Source of the DNA: Brevundimonas sp. NIBR11
GTDB lineage: Bacteria; Pseudomonadota; Alphaproteobacteria; Caulobacterales; Caulobacteraceae
Direction: 5' to 3'
Assembly: GCF_027912535.1 (NCBI RefSeq)
Contig: NZ_CP115465.1
Span: forward strand, 2,708,001 to 2,772,000
DNA length: 64,000 nucleotides
In this document: positions 9,556 to 19,200 of the stretch, piece after piece
How positions within the stretch are numbered: the first letter of the stretch is position 1
How the letters are laid out: each line of letters opens with the position of its first letter
Translations under genes and position numbers: made by a program
Notes under the pieces: generated by a model
What the model was told of the DNA's origin: nothing
The model's input: only the letters and a program-made list of their open reading frames with translations
Database searches by the model: none

Positions 9556-10173
9556 ATGGTCAAATCCGGCAAACAGGCGCGGCGCGCGGGCACGCTCGCG
9601 GAGTCGCCCAGCCATCTGATGCACCGCGCCCTGCAACTCGCCCTCGACATCTATGCCGAAGAGGCCGGCGAGAACGGCCCGACCCAGCGTCAGTTCGCCG
9701 TCATGGAGGCCGTCTCGGTCAAGGAAGGCCTGACCCAGACCGAACTGGTCCGCGCCACCGGCATCGACCGCTCGACCCTGGCCGACCTCGTCGCGCGGAT
9801 GACGACCAAGGGCCTGCTGTCGCGCGAACGCTCGTCGCTGGACGCGCGCGCCAAGGCCGTGCGCCTGTCGCCCGAGGGTCAGGCCCTCCTCGACGCCGCC
9901 CGTCCGAAGGTTGAGGCCGCCGACAAACGGATCATGGGCCTATTGCCCAAGGCCAAGCGCGACGGCTTCCTCGACATGCTGGCCGAGATCGCCGCCGCCG
10001 CCGACGCCCAGCCCGATCTGGAAAAGGCCGAGGCCAAGGCCCTGAAGAGGGCCGCCAAGGAGGCCCGTAAGGCCGAGAAGGCGCTGGAGAAGGCCGCCGA
10101 AAAAGCCGCCAAGCCCAAGAAGGCGAAGCCGCCGAAGGTCAAGAAGTCCAAGGCCGCCGAACCTGTCGCCTGA
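9556..10173 (+). CDS. MarR-family regulator with a lysine/alanine-rich C-terminal tail
   Basis: Residues 20-145 form a MarR winged-helix domain: GLTQTELVRATGIDRSTLADLVARM is the recognition helix region and RERSSLDARAKAVRLS the wing. From about residue 155 to 205 the chain becomes a Lys/Ala/Pro-rich tail (for example KAKPPKVKKSKAA), like histone H1 tails. This is absent from ordinary MarR proteins, which stop near residue 145. The tail should be disordered and DNA-binding. AGGGGA seven to eight bases before the ATG supports the start. The regulated genes and ligand are unknown. Confidence 0.88.
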   Translation: MVKSGKQARRAGTLAESPSHLMHRALQLALDIYAEEAGENGPTQRQFAVMEAVSVKEGLTQTELVRATGIDRSTLADLVARMTTKGLLSRERSSLDARAKAVRLSPEGQALLDAARPKVEAADKRIMGLLPKAKRDGFLDMLAEIAAAADAQPDLEKAEAKALKRAAKEARKAEKALEKAAEKAAKPKKAKPPKVKKSKAAEPVA

Positions 10174-10188
10174 TCCCTAGCCTAAGCC

Positions 10189-12012
10189 CTAGGTCGCCGG
10201 ATCGCCCGCCGCCCCGGCCGGGCTCAGCTTCCAGCGGATCTTGGTCTCGGCGTCCGTCCGGGCCGACCCCCGCACAACGACCTGCAGCGAGCGCCGCGTC
10301 AGGCCCTCGTCAACGTGTACGGACGGTTCGATCGCCACGTCCGGACCGTCGGTCCTGAACCACCATCCCCGCCCGGAATGGCCGCGCAGCAGGATCGAGC
10401 GACGGTCCCGCGCCAGTGACGCCTGCACCCCCGGTTCCAGGTGGAACCGCACGGCATAGGGCGCCGCGATGGCCCGCACCACGTCGCGCGGCCCAGCCGC
10501 GGGATGGAGCCGCTCCTCGGCCCGAAGTTCGTCCAGGCGCTGATCCAGATACAGGCGGCGCTGATGCATCAAACCGAACGGCTGGGCCCAGGCGTCGTGC
10601 TCGACCTCCAGCCAGACCGCCCCGTCGCCATCCCGACGCTCCGACGTCAGATGATAGGGCCGCCCGTACAGACGCGGCCCCAGAAGCTCCCCCTTCCACC
10701 CGCCCAGGGGCTCGGCGAACGACTGCTCGCCCAGGGTCAGGGTCGAGTGGCCGGGCGTGAGCCTCAGCCCCTGCCGGTCGGCGGCGCGCGGCGTCCAGCC
10801 GCAGCCGGTCACGATCCGGTCCTTGCCGCACACGACCTCCAGCGCCAGCGGCTGGGCGCAGGCCGCCTCGGACCAGGCGCCGCGTCCCGGGGAACCGGCA
10901 TCGGTCATGATGGTCAGGAGCGGCGAGCGGATGCGAGACAGCCCGCCGACACTCCCGGCCACGTTGGCGGCCGCCTCGGCGTGTTCGTCATGGGCCCGCG
11001 CCGCTGCGACCCGCGCCACGCTCGACGGTCCCCCGCCCTGGAAGCCTGCCAGCCGCCCGTCGGGCAGGACCTGAAGCCTCAGCGCCGTGGTCAGGCGAAT
11101 GATGGCCCCGCTCATGGCCTCGGGCGCGCCCTCCGACAGCTGCGACAGGGCGTCGTCCAGCGTCAGAAGGTCGAGCAGCAGCTCCATCCCGGCCTCGGGC
11201 GAGCGCGAAGCATGCCCCCCGTCGCCCGCCACCGTGACTCGCAACGCTCCCGGCAGCCGGCCCAGCGCCGCCTTCCTCAGACCCGAGCCAGAGGGTCCCG
11301 CTAGCACGCAGCCGGCCACCGCCGCCGCGACCAGCCGTTCGGCCTTCCCCGCCAGACCGCCCGGCGGCCGCAACAGCTGCCGCGCCTGACGCCCCAGCGT
11401 ATCGGCCAGCCTCAACCGGTCGGGCTCGGACGCCACCGCGCCCATCTTCTTGGCCGCACAGGCCAGGTTGTAGACGCGGCGCGCCAGAATCTGCGGATCC
11501 CAGGCGAAGGGCGACCAGCGCGAAAAGGCGTCGGCCCAGGCCAGGGTCAGCCGCAGCGCCTCGCGTGCGCCCTTTTCGCTCTGCAGCATCAAGGCAGGCA
11601 TCCAGGCGAAGGCGTGCAGATCGACGGCGAAGGCCTTGGACGGGCTCGGCCGGTTCCACGGATCGGCCGGCGCCTCGGCCTCCATGTTCGATCCGGCCAG
11701 CGGGAACCGCCCGCCGAGCACCGCCTTGCCGAGATTCACATCGGCCGGCCGGAAGTCGCGCGGCGTGGCGGCGAAGGCCGTCGCCTTCGGCAGCCCCAGG
11801 GTCATGCCGTAACCCGGCAGGCCATAGAGCTCGATCCACATCTGCCGGGTCAGGACGCGCCCGGCGATGGCGGGCCACAGCGTCGGTCCAGTGTTCACGC
11901 CGCTGGAGCGGACCGGCGTGCGCACCGGCGCGCCGCGCAGGCCGGGTATGGCGCCCTCGCCCACGTTCGGCGTAGGCGGATTGCGATCCGCGAAGGGCCC
12001 GAAGGAGTTCAC
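10189..12012 (-). CDS. Heparinase II/III-family protein
   Basis: The protein has about 607 residues. The N-terminal two-thirds is alpha-helical (alpha/alpha toroid; for example DLHAFAWMPALMLQSEKGAREALRL). The C-terminal half has the beta-rich heparinase II/III-like fold (GHSTLTLGEQSFAEP, RRLYLDQRLDELRAEERL, VRFHLEPGV). The family cleaves uronic-acid polysaccharides, but the substrate in this lineage is unknown. The GTG at 12012 is chosen because it lies one base after the rpe stop, with AAGG nine bases before it. A start at 12096 would run far into rpe. It is co-transcribed with rpe. Confidence 0.82.
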   Translation of the reverse strand: MNSFGPFADRNPPTPNVGEGAIPGLRGAPVRTPVRSSGVNTGPTLWPAIAGRVLTRQMWIELYGLPGYGMTLGLPKATAFAATPRDFRPADVNLGKAVLGGRFPLAGSNMEAEAPADPWNRPSPSKAFAVDLHAFAWMPALMLQSEKGAREALRLTLAWADAFSRWSPFAWDPQILARRVYNLACAAKKMGAVASEPDRLRLADTLGRQARQLLRPPGGLAGKAERLVAAAVAGCVLAGPSGSGLRKAALGRLPGALRVTVAGDGGHASRSPEAGMELLLDLLTLDDALSQLSEGAPEAMSGAIIRLTTALRLQVLPDGRLAGFQGGGPSSVARVAAARAHDEHAEAAANVAGSVGGLSRIRSPLLTIMTDAGSPGRGAWSEAACAQPLALEVVCGKDRIVTGCGWTPRAADRQGLRLTPGHSTLTLGEQSFAEPLGGWKGELLGPRLYGRPYHLTSERRDGDGAVWLEVEHDAWAQPFGLMHQRRLYLDQRLDELRAEERLHPAAGPRDVVRAIAAPYAVRFHLEPGVQASLARDRRSILLRGHSGRGWWFRTDGPDVAIEPSVHVDEGLTRRSLQVVVRGSARTDAETKIRWKLSPAGAAGDPAT

Positions 12013-12013
12013 C

Positions 12014-12676
12014 TTATGCGGCCTTGATGGCGGCGATATTGGCCGCATAGGCGTCCGGCCCGCCCTTGAACACGGCCGTGCCCGCCACCAGCGCATCGGC
12101 CCCGGCGGCGACGCAGGCCCCGGCGTTGGCCGCCGTCACCCCGCCGTCGACCTGGAGATGCGCCTTCGATCCGGCGGCATCCAGAATGGCCCGCGTCTTC
12201 TCGATCTTCTTCAGGGTCGAGGGAATGAAGGACTGTCCCCCGAAGCCCGGATTGACCGACATCAACAGGACCAGGTCCACCAGATCGACCACCTCCTCCA
12301 GCACCGACAGCGGCGTGCCGGGGTTCAGCACCACCCCCGCCTTGGCGCCCAGCTGCCGGATGCGATCGAGCGTCCGATGCAGATGCGGTCCGCTCTCGGG
12401 GTGGACGGTCAGGATGTCGGCGCCCGCCGCATGATAAGCCTCGATCCACGGATCGACCGGCGCAACCATCAGGTGGATGTCGAACGGCAACGACGTGTGC
12501 GGCCGCAGCGCCTTCACCACGTCCGGGCCGATGGTGATGTTCGGCACGAAATGGCCGTCCATGACGTCGACATGGATCCAGTCCGCCCCGGCCGTCTCCA
12601 GCGCCCTTATCTCCTCGCCGAGCTTGGCGAAGTCAGAGGCCAGGATGGACGGGCAGATCAGGGGCGTATTCGGCAT
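12014..12676 (-). CDS. rpe: Ribulose-phosphate 3-epimerase
   Basis: This TIM-barrel enzyme of 220 residues interconverts ribulose-5-phosphate and xylulose-5-phosphate in the pentose phosphate and Calvin pathways. The family signatures are complete: [26 protein letters not shown] (metal-binding His and catalytic Asp), [11 protein letters not shown] and QVDGGV, which holds the second catalytic Asp. It is the first gene of a pair with the heparinase-like gene. Confidence 0.96.
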   Translation of the reverse strand: MPNTPLICPSILASDFAKLGEEIRALETAGADWIHVDVMDGHFVPNITIGPDVVKALRPHTSLPFDIHLMVAPVDPWIEAYHAAGADILTVHPESGPHLHRTLDRIRQLGAKAGVVLNPGTPLSVLEEVVDLVDLVLLMSVNPGFGGQSFIPSTLKKIEKTRAILDAAGSKAHLQVDGGVTAANAGACVAAGADALVAGTAVFKGGPDAYAANIAAIKAA

Positions 12677-12736
12677 GCTGCCGGGATACGGCGGGATGAC
12701 GTCACGGGCAAGGCGCGGCGCCCAAAAGCGCCGGTC

Positions 12737-14440
12737 TCAGGATTCGGCGTGGCCGAAGTCCGAAGGTCGTCGTCCGGGACCGGTCCGCGCCCCGTTCCTC
12801 AAGGCGGCCTGCACCCGTTCGACGAGGTCGGCGGGCTTGTAGGGCTTGCCCAGCACGTCCATCGCCTCGGCCTGCGGACCTTCCAGCGCCATCTGGTCGT
12901 TGTATCCGGTGGTCATCAGGATCGGGGTCGTGGGACTCAGCCGACGGACCTCCTGGGCCAGGGCCACCCCGTTCATCTCGCCCGGCATGACGACGTCGGA
13001 GAAGACCAGATCAAACGGCCCGGTCTCGAGCGCGCCGGTGAAGATCTCCAGCGCCCGCTCGGCGTTGTGCGCCACCGTGACCCGGTAGCCGAGCTCGCCG
13101 AGCACGTCCGCCGACATGGCGGCGATCTGCTCCTCGTCCTCGACCAGCAGGATGCGCGGGGCGGCGGTCAGATTGACCGGGCGCGGCTGGAAGGCCGAGA
13201 CTTCGGACTGGACGGCGGCGTTCGGATCGACGGCGGGCAGGAGGATGCGCACGGTCGCGCCCTGTCCCGCCTCGCTGTCGATCTCCAGAACCCCGCCGGA
13301 CTGGGATGCGAAGCCGTGCGCCATCGCCAGCCCCAGCCCCGTCCCCTTGCCCGTCGGCTTGGTGGTGAAGAAGGGCTCGGTCGCCCGCGCCCGAACCTCG
13401 GGCGGCATGCCGGGGCCGTCGTCGATGACCTCGATGGAGACATAGTCGCCGGCGGCCAGACCGGCGCGCGTCCCATCCTCGACCCGCACCTTCTTGACCG
13501 CCACGGTGATCTCGCCTTCGCCGCCCATGGCGTCGCGCGCGTTGATCAGAAGGTTCAGCAGCGCCGTCTCCAGCACCACGGGATCCGCCTTCACAAGCGG
13601 CAGCCGGCGCTGAAGATTGAATTGCAGGGTGCAGCCGGGCCCGATCGTGCTGTCCAGAAGCTCGGCGAACCCGTTGACCAGGGCGCCGACCTCCACCGCC
13701 TTGGGCTCCAGCCGGCTGCGCCGTGCAAAGGCTAGAAGCTGGCGGGTCAGCGAGGCGCCCCGCTGGGCCGCCGTCCGCGCGGCGTTCAGGAACCGATCCA
13801 GCACCGCCGGCTGGTCGCGTCGGGAATCGATCCGCTCCAGGCTGCCGTCGATGATCTGCAGGATGTTGTTGAAGTCGTGGGCCAGCCCGGCCGTCAGCTG
13901 GCCGATGGCCTCCATCTTCTGCGACTGGGCCGTCTGCTGCTGCGCCTCGCGCCGCGCGGTCACGTCCAGCTGGCTCGCGAAAAAGTACAACAGCTCCTGA
14001 TCAGGCCCATAGACCGGCCCGATGAAGACCGCGTTCCAGAAGGCCGAGCCGTCGCGGCGATAGTTCAGGATTTCCAGCGCGATCGCCTCGCGCGCCCCGA
14101 TCGCCTCGCGCAGCTCGGTCACCTGCTCGGGATCCGTCTCCGCGCCCTGAAGGAAGCGGCAGTTACGCCCGATGATCTCGCCCAGCTCGTAGCCGGTCAG
14201 GTCGAGAAAGGCGTTGTTGGCGAAGACGATGGGATTGTCGGCCTGCCTCGGATCGGTCAGGATCATCGGCATCCGCGTCATTTCCAGCGCGGCGAAGAAG
14301 ACGCCGCTCCGGTCGTCCAGCCCGTCGCGTCGAATGACGCTCTGCTTCCAGTGCCGCCGCCCCACCCGTCCCATCAAGGTCTCGTTCGGGGTCTCGAGCT
14401 GACCGTCCGCAGGCTGGCCTGTCGCCTCTTCATCCTGCAT
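12737..14440 (-). CDS. LOV-domain hybrid sensor histidine kinase (blue-light receptor type)
   Basis: The 567 residues are arranged as LOV, HisKA, HATPase and REC. The LOV core has the photoadduct Cys (C94) in GRNCRFLQ and the flavin-contacting Gln in FFASQLDVT, both diagnostic of an FMN-binding blue-light domain. The phospho-acceptor His is in GLAHDFNNILQ (H188). The ATP site has LLINARDAM and DDGPGM, and the REC domain has LLVEDEE and an acceptor Asp in FSDVVMPG. It is predicted to be a soluble, light-regulated phosphorelay protein. No Hpt protein or cognate regulator is nearby. The gene is monocistronic. Confidence 0.93.
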   Translation of the reverse strand: MQDEEATGQPADGQLETPNETLMGRVGRRHWKQSVIRRDGLDDRSGVFFAALEMTRMPMILTDPRQADNPIVFANNAFLDLTGYELGEIIGRNCRFLQGAETDPEQVTELREAIGAREAIALEILNYRRDGSAFWNAVFIGPVYGPDQELLYFFASQLDVTARREAQQQTAQSQKMEAIGQLTAGLAHDFNNILQIIDGSLERIDSRRDQPAVLDRFLNAARTAAQRGASLTRQLLAFARRSRLEPKAVEVGALVNGFAELLDSTIGPGCTLQFNLQRRLPLVKADPVVLETALLNLLINARDAMGGEGEITVAVKKVRVEDGTRAGLAAGDYVSIEVIDDGPGMPPEVRARATEPFFTTKPTGKGTGLGLAMAHGFASQSGGVLEIDSEAGQGATVRILLPAVDPNAAVQSEVSAFQPRPVNLTAAPRILLVEDEEQIAAMSADVLGELGYRVTVAHNAERALEIFTGALETGPFDLVFSDVVMPGEMNGVALAQEVRRLSPTTPILMTTGYNDQMALEGPQAEAMDVLGKPYKPADLVERVQAALRNGARTGPGRRPSDFGHAES

Positions 14441-14535
14441 GGGGGGTCTCTACTTCACCGTCGGCGCTCGTCGCCTAACGCAAAGCACGACCGGCCGCCC
14501 ACGTCCACCGGACTCTGATGTCCGGGCCGCCCGCC

Positions 14536-15510
14536 TCAGTCCCGGGTGGGGCTGACCGCGTTCGCATCGCCATAGGTCAGGGCCAGGAAGACGTCCTCCA
14601 GATCCGGGTCCTCGGTGGTGATGTCGGCGATCGTCACCCCCGCCGCCCGGACGGCCGCCAGCACGTGCTCGACCGACGACTGACCCTTCTTGTAACTGAT
14701 GGCGAAGGCGCCGTTCGGCCGCGCGACCACGTCGAACCCGGCCACCGTCGGGAGGGCGTCAAGCTCGCCTTCCGGCGTCACCACGACGTTCCTCGTATCC
14801 AGACGGCGTAACAGCTGCGGCGTCGGCTCGCAGGCCACCACCTCGCCCCGGTTCATGATGGCGATGGTGTCGCAGAGTTCCTGCGCCTCCTCCAGATAAT
14901 GGGTTGTCAGAAGGATGGTCACGCCCTCGGCGTTGATCCGCCGCACGTATTCCCACAGCTGGCGACGCAGCTCGACGTCCACCCCGGCCGTCGGCTCGTC
15001 CAGGATCAGGATCGGCGGATTGTGCACCAGGGCCTTGGCCACCATCAGCCGCCGCTTCATGCCGCCCGACAGAGCCCGCACATAGGCGTTGGCCTTGTCC
15101 GACAGACCCAGCGCCGCCAGCAGTTCGTCCGAGCGCCGTTCGTCCTTGGGCACCCCATAGAAGCCCGCCTGCACCTCCAGCGCCTCCCTCGGCGTGAAGA
15201 AGACATCGGCCACGATCTCCTGCGGCACCACGCCGAGCGCGGCTCGCGCATCCCGCGGCCGCTCGTCGATGTCGCGGCCCCAGATGGCGGCGGTCCCGCC
15301 CGTCTTGTTGACGATTCCCGCCAGGATGTTGATCAGCGTCGACTTGCCCGCCCCGTTCGGACCCAGGAGGCCGAACATCGATCCCCTCGGAATGACCAGA
15401 TCGACTCCCCGCAGGGCGGTCTTCGGCGGCGATTTCTTGGACCCGGCGTAGGTCTTCTCCAGCCCGCGCACCTCGATGGCGTTGACGGGCAGGGCGTTCG
15501 TGTCGGTCAT
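14536..15510 (-). CDS. ABC-2-type transporter ATP-binding protein
   Basis: The 324 residues carry Walker A (GPNGAGKSTLI), signature (LSGGMKRRL), Walker B (ILILDEPTAGVD) and the H-loop (LTTHYLEEAQ). A C-terminal regulatory region of the drug/lipid-export type (DrrA/NodI-like, ending EDVFLAL) follows. It should drive an ABC-2 permease, yet no permease gene lies on either side in this window. The downstream neighbour is the LOV kinase and the upstream one is divergent. The cargo is unknown. Confidence 0.92.
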   Translation of the reverse strand: MTDTNALPVNAIEVRGLEKTYAGSKKSPPKTALRGVDLVIPRGSMFGLLGPNGAGKSTLINILAGIVNKTGGTAAIWGRDIDERPRDARAALGVVPQEIVADVFFTPREALEVQAGFYGVPKDERRSDELLAALGLSDKANAYVRALSGGMKRRLMVAKALVHNPPILILDEPTAGVDVELRRQLWEYVRRINAEGVTILLTTHYLEEAQELCDTIAIMNRGEVVACEPTPQLLRRLDTRNVVVTPEGELDALPTVAGFDVVARPNGAFAISYKKGQSSVEHVLAAVRAAGVTIADITTEDPDLEDVFLALTYGDANAVSPTRD

Positions 15511-15618
15511 CGGATTCTTTCGGCGCGGGCTTGTCAGCGCGCTTGGGGGCTTTCGGCGCGAGAGCAGGCCGTCTAACTAGGCGTCGCACCTCTTCACGCC
15601 AAGACCTCGGACCCGTCC

Positions 15619-15855
15619 ATGCCGCCGCGCCACCCCGATCAGCTGGTTCTTCCCCCGGAAGAGATCGTCGTCGCCACCAAGCGCGTGGCCTGCGACGGCG
15701 GCGGCGTGCTGGGCCATCCGCTGGTCTATCTCGACATGGGCGGCGACGACTTCGTCGAGTGCGGCTACTGCGACCGTCGCTTCGTCCTCTCTCACGACCA
15801 TCACGCCGAGAGCGAATACCTCGACCCGGCCGCCCGCCCGCCCGAAGCGCACTGA
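15619..15855 (+). CDS. Zinc-finger protein, CHCC (NDUFS6-like) type
   Basis: The 78-residue protein has a C-(x)-H-(x)-C-x2-C pattern: the Cys in RVACDGG, the His in LGHPLVYLD, and ECGYCDRRF. This is the zf-CHCC fold found in the small NDUFS6 subunit of complex I and in stand-alone bacterial proteins. It is followed nine bases later by a lipoprotein gene and may share its transcript. The role is not established. Confidence 0.8.
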   Translation: MPPRHPDQLVLPPEEIVVATKRVACDGGGVLGHPLVYLDMGGDDFVECGYCDRRFVLSHDHHAESEYLDPAARPPEAH

Positions 15856-15863
15856 GTTTGACG

Positions 15864-16289
15864 ATGCGGCCCCTGGCGATCCTGGCCTCGATCGCCGTCC
15901 TCGGGCTGTCGGGCTGCGTCACGCCCCCTTCGGACGCCATGCACGCCATCTTCGCCGCCGCCGAGGCCGCGCCGGATGTCGTGCCGGGCGTCTATGTCAT
16001 CCAGATCCAGGGCACGGGCCGCCGTGACGGCCGCCTCTATCTCAACTCCGAGGCCGACTACCGAGACCAGCGCAACCTCACCATCGCGATCAGCCCCTCG
16101 GCCTTCGCCGGTCTTGAGGCCCGCTTCGGCCCCGCGCCGGAGACCCGTCTGACCGGCCGGCGAATCGCCGTCACCGGCTCGGCCATGCGCGTCCGGATCG
16201 ACTTCACCGGGAACGGCCAGCCGACCGGAAAATACTATTTCCAGACCCACGTCGTGGTGAACGACGCGGACCAGATCGCCCTACGCTAG
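15864..16289 (+). CDS. Hypothetical lipoprotein
   Basis: The ATG at 15864 opens a lipoprotein signal peptide with lipobox LGLSGC (Cys at about residue 15). The mature part of about 126 residues contains GTGRRDGRLYLNSEADYRDQ and ends in NDADQIALR; it looks beta-rich. It is predicted to be periplasmic and membrane-anchored. The family was not recognised. It lies nine bases downstream of the zinc-finger gene. Confidence 0.75.
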   Translation: MRPLAILASIAVLGLSGCVTPPSDAMHAIFAAAEAAPDVVPGVYVIQIQGTGRRDGRLYLNSEADYRDQRNLTIAISPSAFAGLEARFGPAPETRLTGRRIAVTGSAMRVRIDFTGNGQPTGKYYFQTHVVVNDADQIALR

Positions 16290-16298
16290 CAGACCAGC

Positions 16299-19200
16299 CT
16301 AGTGCCAGAAGTGCAGGTCCGGGTTCGGCGAGTGCCCGGGCTGGCCCATGTCGTGAGCCCCGCGCAGGATGTCGTCGTCCAGCGGCGTGGCCCAGCGATG
16401 GCCCACCGTCACCGCCTCGGGCGCATCGGCGAACAGGATGTCGCCGAACTGGATGTCGGCCAGCGGCTGGTCGTCGTTGGACGGGATCACCACGAAGCCG
16501 TCGTCGATCAGCGGCAGGACCAGGGCGTCCCCGGCCTTGCCGGCGTCCACCAGATGATCGTCGAAGATCAGCGGCGAGACCGGCGCGTCCGTCGGCTTGC
16601 CGGCGTCCGCCACGTGATGGTCGGCGATCGTCGGCAGCACCAGCGCCCCGTCCCCCTTGCCGTCGTCCTCGGCCAGCGGCGACGCCGGAGCGCCGGCGAA
16701 CCGGATCCCGCCCCACCACTGCGAAGCGGTCAGGTTGATGTGCTCGGCGCTCTCGGAGAAGGTCAGCAGCATCTGGGCGCGGCTGGTTCCCGAGTTCAGG
16801 GCCGCGGTCCAGGTGGCCAGGCCGCTCGGATCGGGCTCGCGGTTGAGACAGAACTGATACATCTGGCGGATGAACTGCTCGTTGCTCACCGTGCCGTAAC
16901 GCTGCTGGAACTCCGCCGCCGAGGCGAAGGCCGCCGCGATGTCCAGAACCGACATCCCGCCCTTCAGATTGGCGGTCCAGGTCGCCAGTCCGCCGACGTC
17001 CGGCGCGCGGTCGAAGGTCGCGTCATACAGCCGCGCGATGGTCAGGGCGGCTTCGTCGGCGACCCACAGGCCCTGGTTCAGGGTGGGCTGCATCAGGTCG
17101 CGATGCTCCTGGCTCTCCGAGAAGATCATCAACATCTCGGCCCGCGTCGTCCCCGAGTTCAGGCGCGCGGTCCAGTCGGAAATCCCCTGGGGGTCGCCGT
17201 TGCGGTTCAGGCAGAAGCGGTACATCTGCTCGATAAAGGCCTGGTTGTTCAGCGCGCCGTAGCGGTCCTGGAACTCCTGGGAGCTCAGGAAGGCCTGCGA
17301 CAGGGACAACAGGGTCTCGCCCCGCTCCAGCCGGTCCAGCAGCCCTTCCAGACCACCCGGATCGCCGCCCCGATCCAAGGCCGCATCGTACAGGCGCATC
17401 ACCTGGGCCGCCTGGGAGTTGACGTCGAACGTCAGGGTGCCGTCGATGAAGGTGAGGTTCTCGACCGAGGTCAGGGTGTCCGTCCCCTCGCCATTGCCCG
17501 ACACGGTCGTCGAATTGGCCGTGTACTGACGACGCGCGCCGCTGTAGGTCGCCGTGTCGATGCCCGTCCCGCCGTACAGGTAGTCGTTGCCCGCCCCGCC
17601 CGTCATCCGGTCGTTGCCGCCCGCGCCGTACATGTAGTCGACGCCTTCCCAGCCCTGCATGACGTCGTCGCCGGCGGTCCCGTTGACCTGGGCCAGGCCC
17701 GGGCCGCCGAGCAGCACCAGCCCTGAGGGCGTCAGGGCGATGCGCTGATACCCGAACTGAAGGAACTCGATGCCGGTCAGGGTGTCGGTTCCGGTCCCGC
17801 CCGCTGTGTCGGCGCGAACCGTGGTGACGCCGCCGACCGTCGTGACCACATAGCTGGAGAAGTGGCCGCCATAGACGACCGTATCGATGCCGGCGCCGCC
17901 GTCGATGATGTCGTCACTCTCGCCGCGATTAGCCGGGTCGTAGGAGGCGCTGGTCGTGGCCGACTGATAGAAGGTGTCGTCGCCGTCTTCACCCAGCATC
18001 GTACTGCCGGCCCGGGTAAAGCTGACGGGATGTCCCGGCACCGTCACATGCAGGGTGTAGGTCGATCCGACAGGCGGGGGCTGGGTCGTGAGGGCTGGGG
18101 TCGAGCTCGCCCATGCGGACACCTCGACATAGTAGAGTCCATTGGCCGGTGCGGTGAACGTGACGGCGGAATCCGTGTCGTAGCCGAGGTCGCCGCCCGT
18201 GCCGGACGATCCGTCATCGTTGGTCGCCAGCAGGTTGCCCGCGGAATCGTAGACCCGCACCACGCTGTCGAACGAGGCGAAATCCACATCGACCGCGACG
18301 ACCGCGTTGGCCGTCGCGGTGAAGGCGTACCACTCCACGGTGCCGTTGCTGGTGGCCGTCACCGTGGCGTGCGGGTTGTTGGAGGCTCGATCGATATCCG
18401 GCCGGTCAGCCTGGTTGAAAGCGCCGTCCATGGACACGGCGGTCGTGCGGTCGCTGTTGACCACGGCCTGGGTCTTCACGATGTCGGTTCCGGCCCAGAC
18501 GATGCTGGCGGCTCCGGAGAAGAAGCTGTCGTTGCCCCGTCCCCCGCGCATCAGATCCGCCCCGCCGTTTCCGTAAAGGGCGTTGTTGTTGTCGTCGCCG
18601 GTGAGGGCGTCGCTGTACCGGGATCCCCGAAGATTCTCGATGGACACGAGGATGTCCTGTTCGCCGCCGCCCGACGCCCGGCCGGTCGTCAGGTCCAGGG
18701 AGACGCCGCTTCGGCTGTTGGCATAGCTGGCCAGGTCCGATCCCGCGCCGCCGTCCAGCCGATCGTTCCCCGTCCCGCCCGTCAGGGTGTCATCGCCATC
18801 GCCGCCGGACAGACTGTCGTCGCCCGCCCCGCCGTCCATCACGTCGTTCCCGGCGAAGCCGTTGATGGTGTCGGTCCCGTCGCTGCCGGACAGCGTATCG
18901 GCGAAGCTCGAGCCGTTCATCAGATCGTTGGTCACGTCTCCGCTGAGCGTCCTCCCGCCGGTCGTGACGATGTCGCCGGTCGGACCGACGGACAGGGTCA
19001 TGTCGGAGAACCTCAGGAACTCGACATTGGTGATCGTGTCCGTGCCCTCGGCGACGTGGCGGACCGTCACCGTCTGACCGTTCACCGTGATGGTGTACTC
19101 GGACCGGCGCGCGAGGAAGACGGCGGTGTCCATCCCCAGGCCGCCCTCGATGACATCGTCGCCGTAGTGGCCGGTCAGCAGATTGTCGGCGGAGTTGCCG

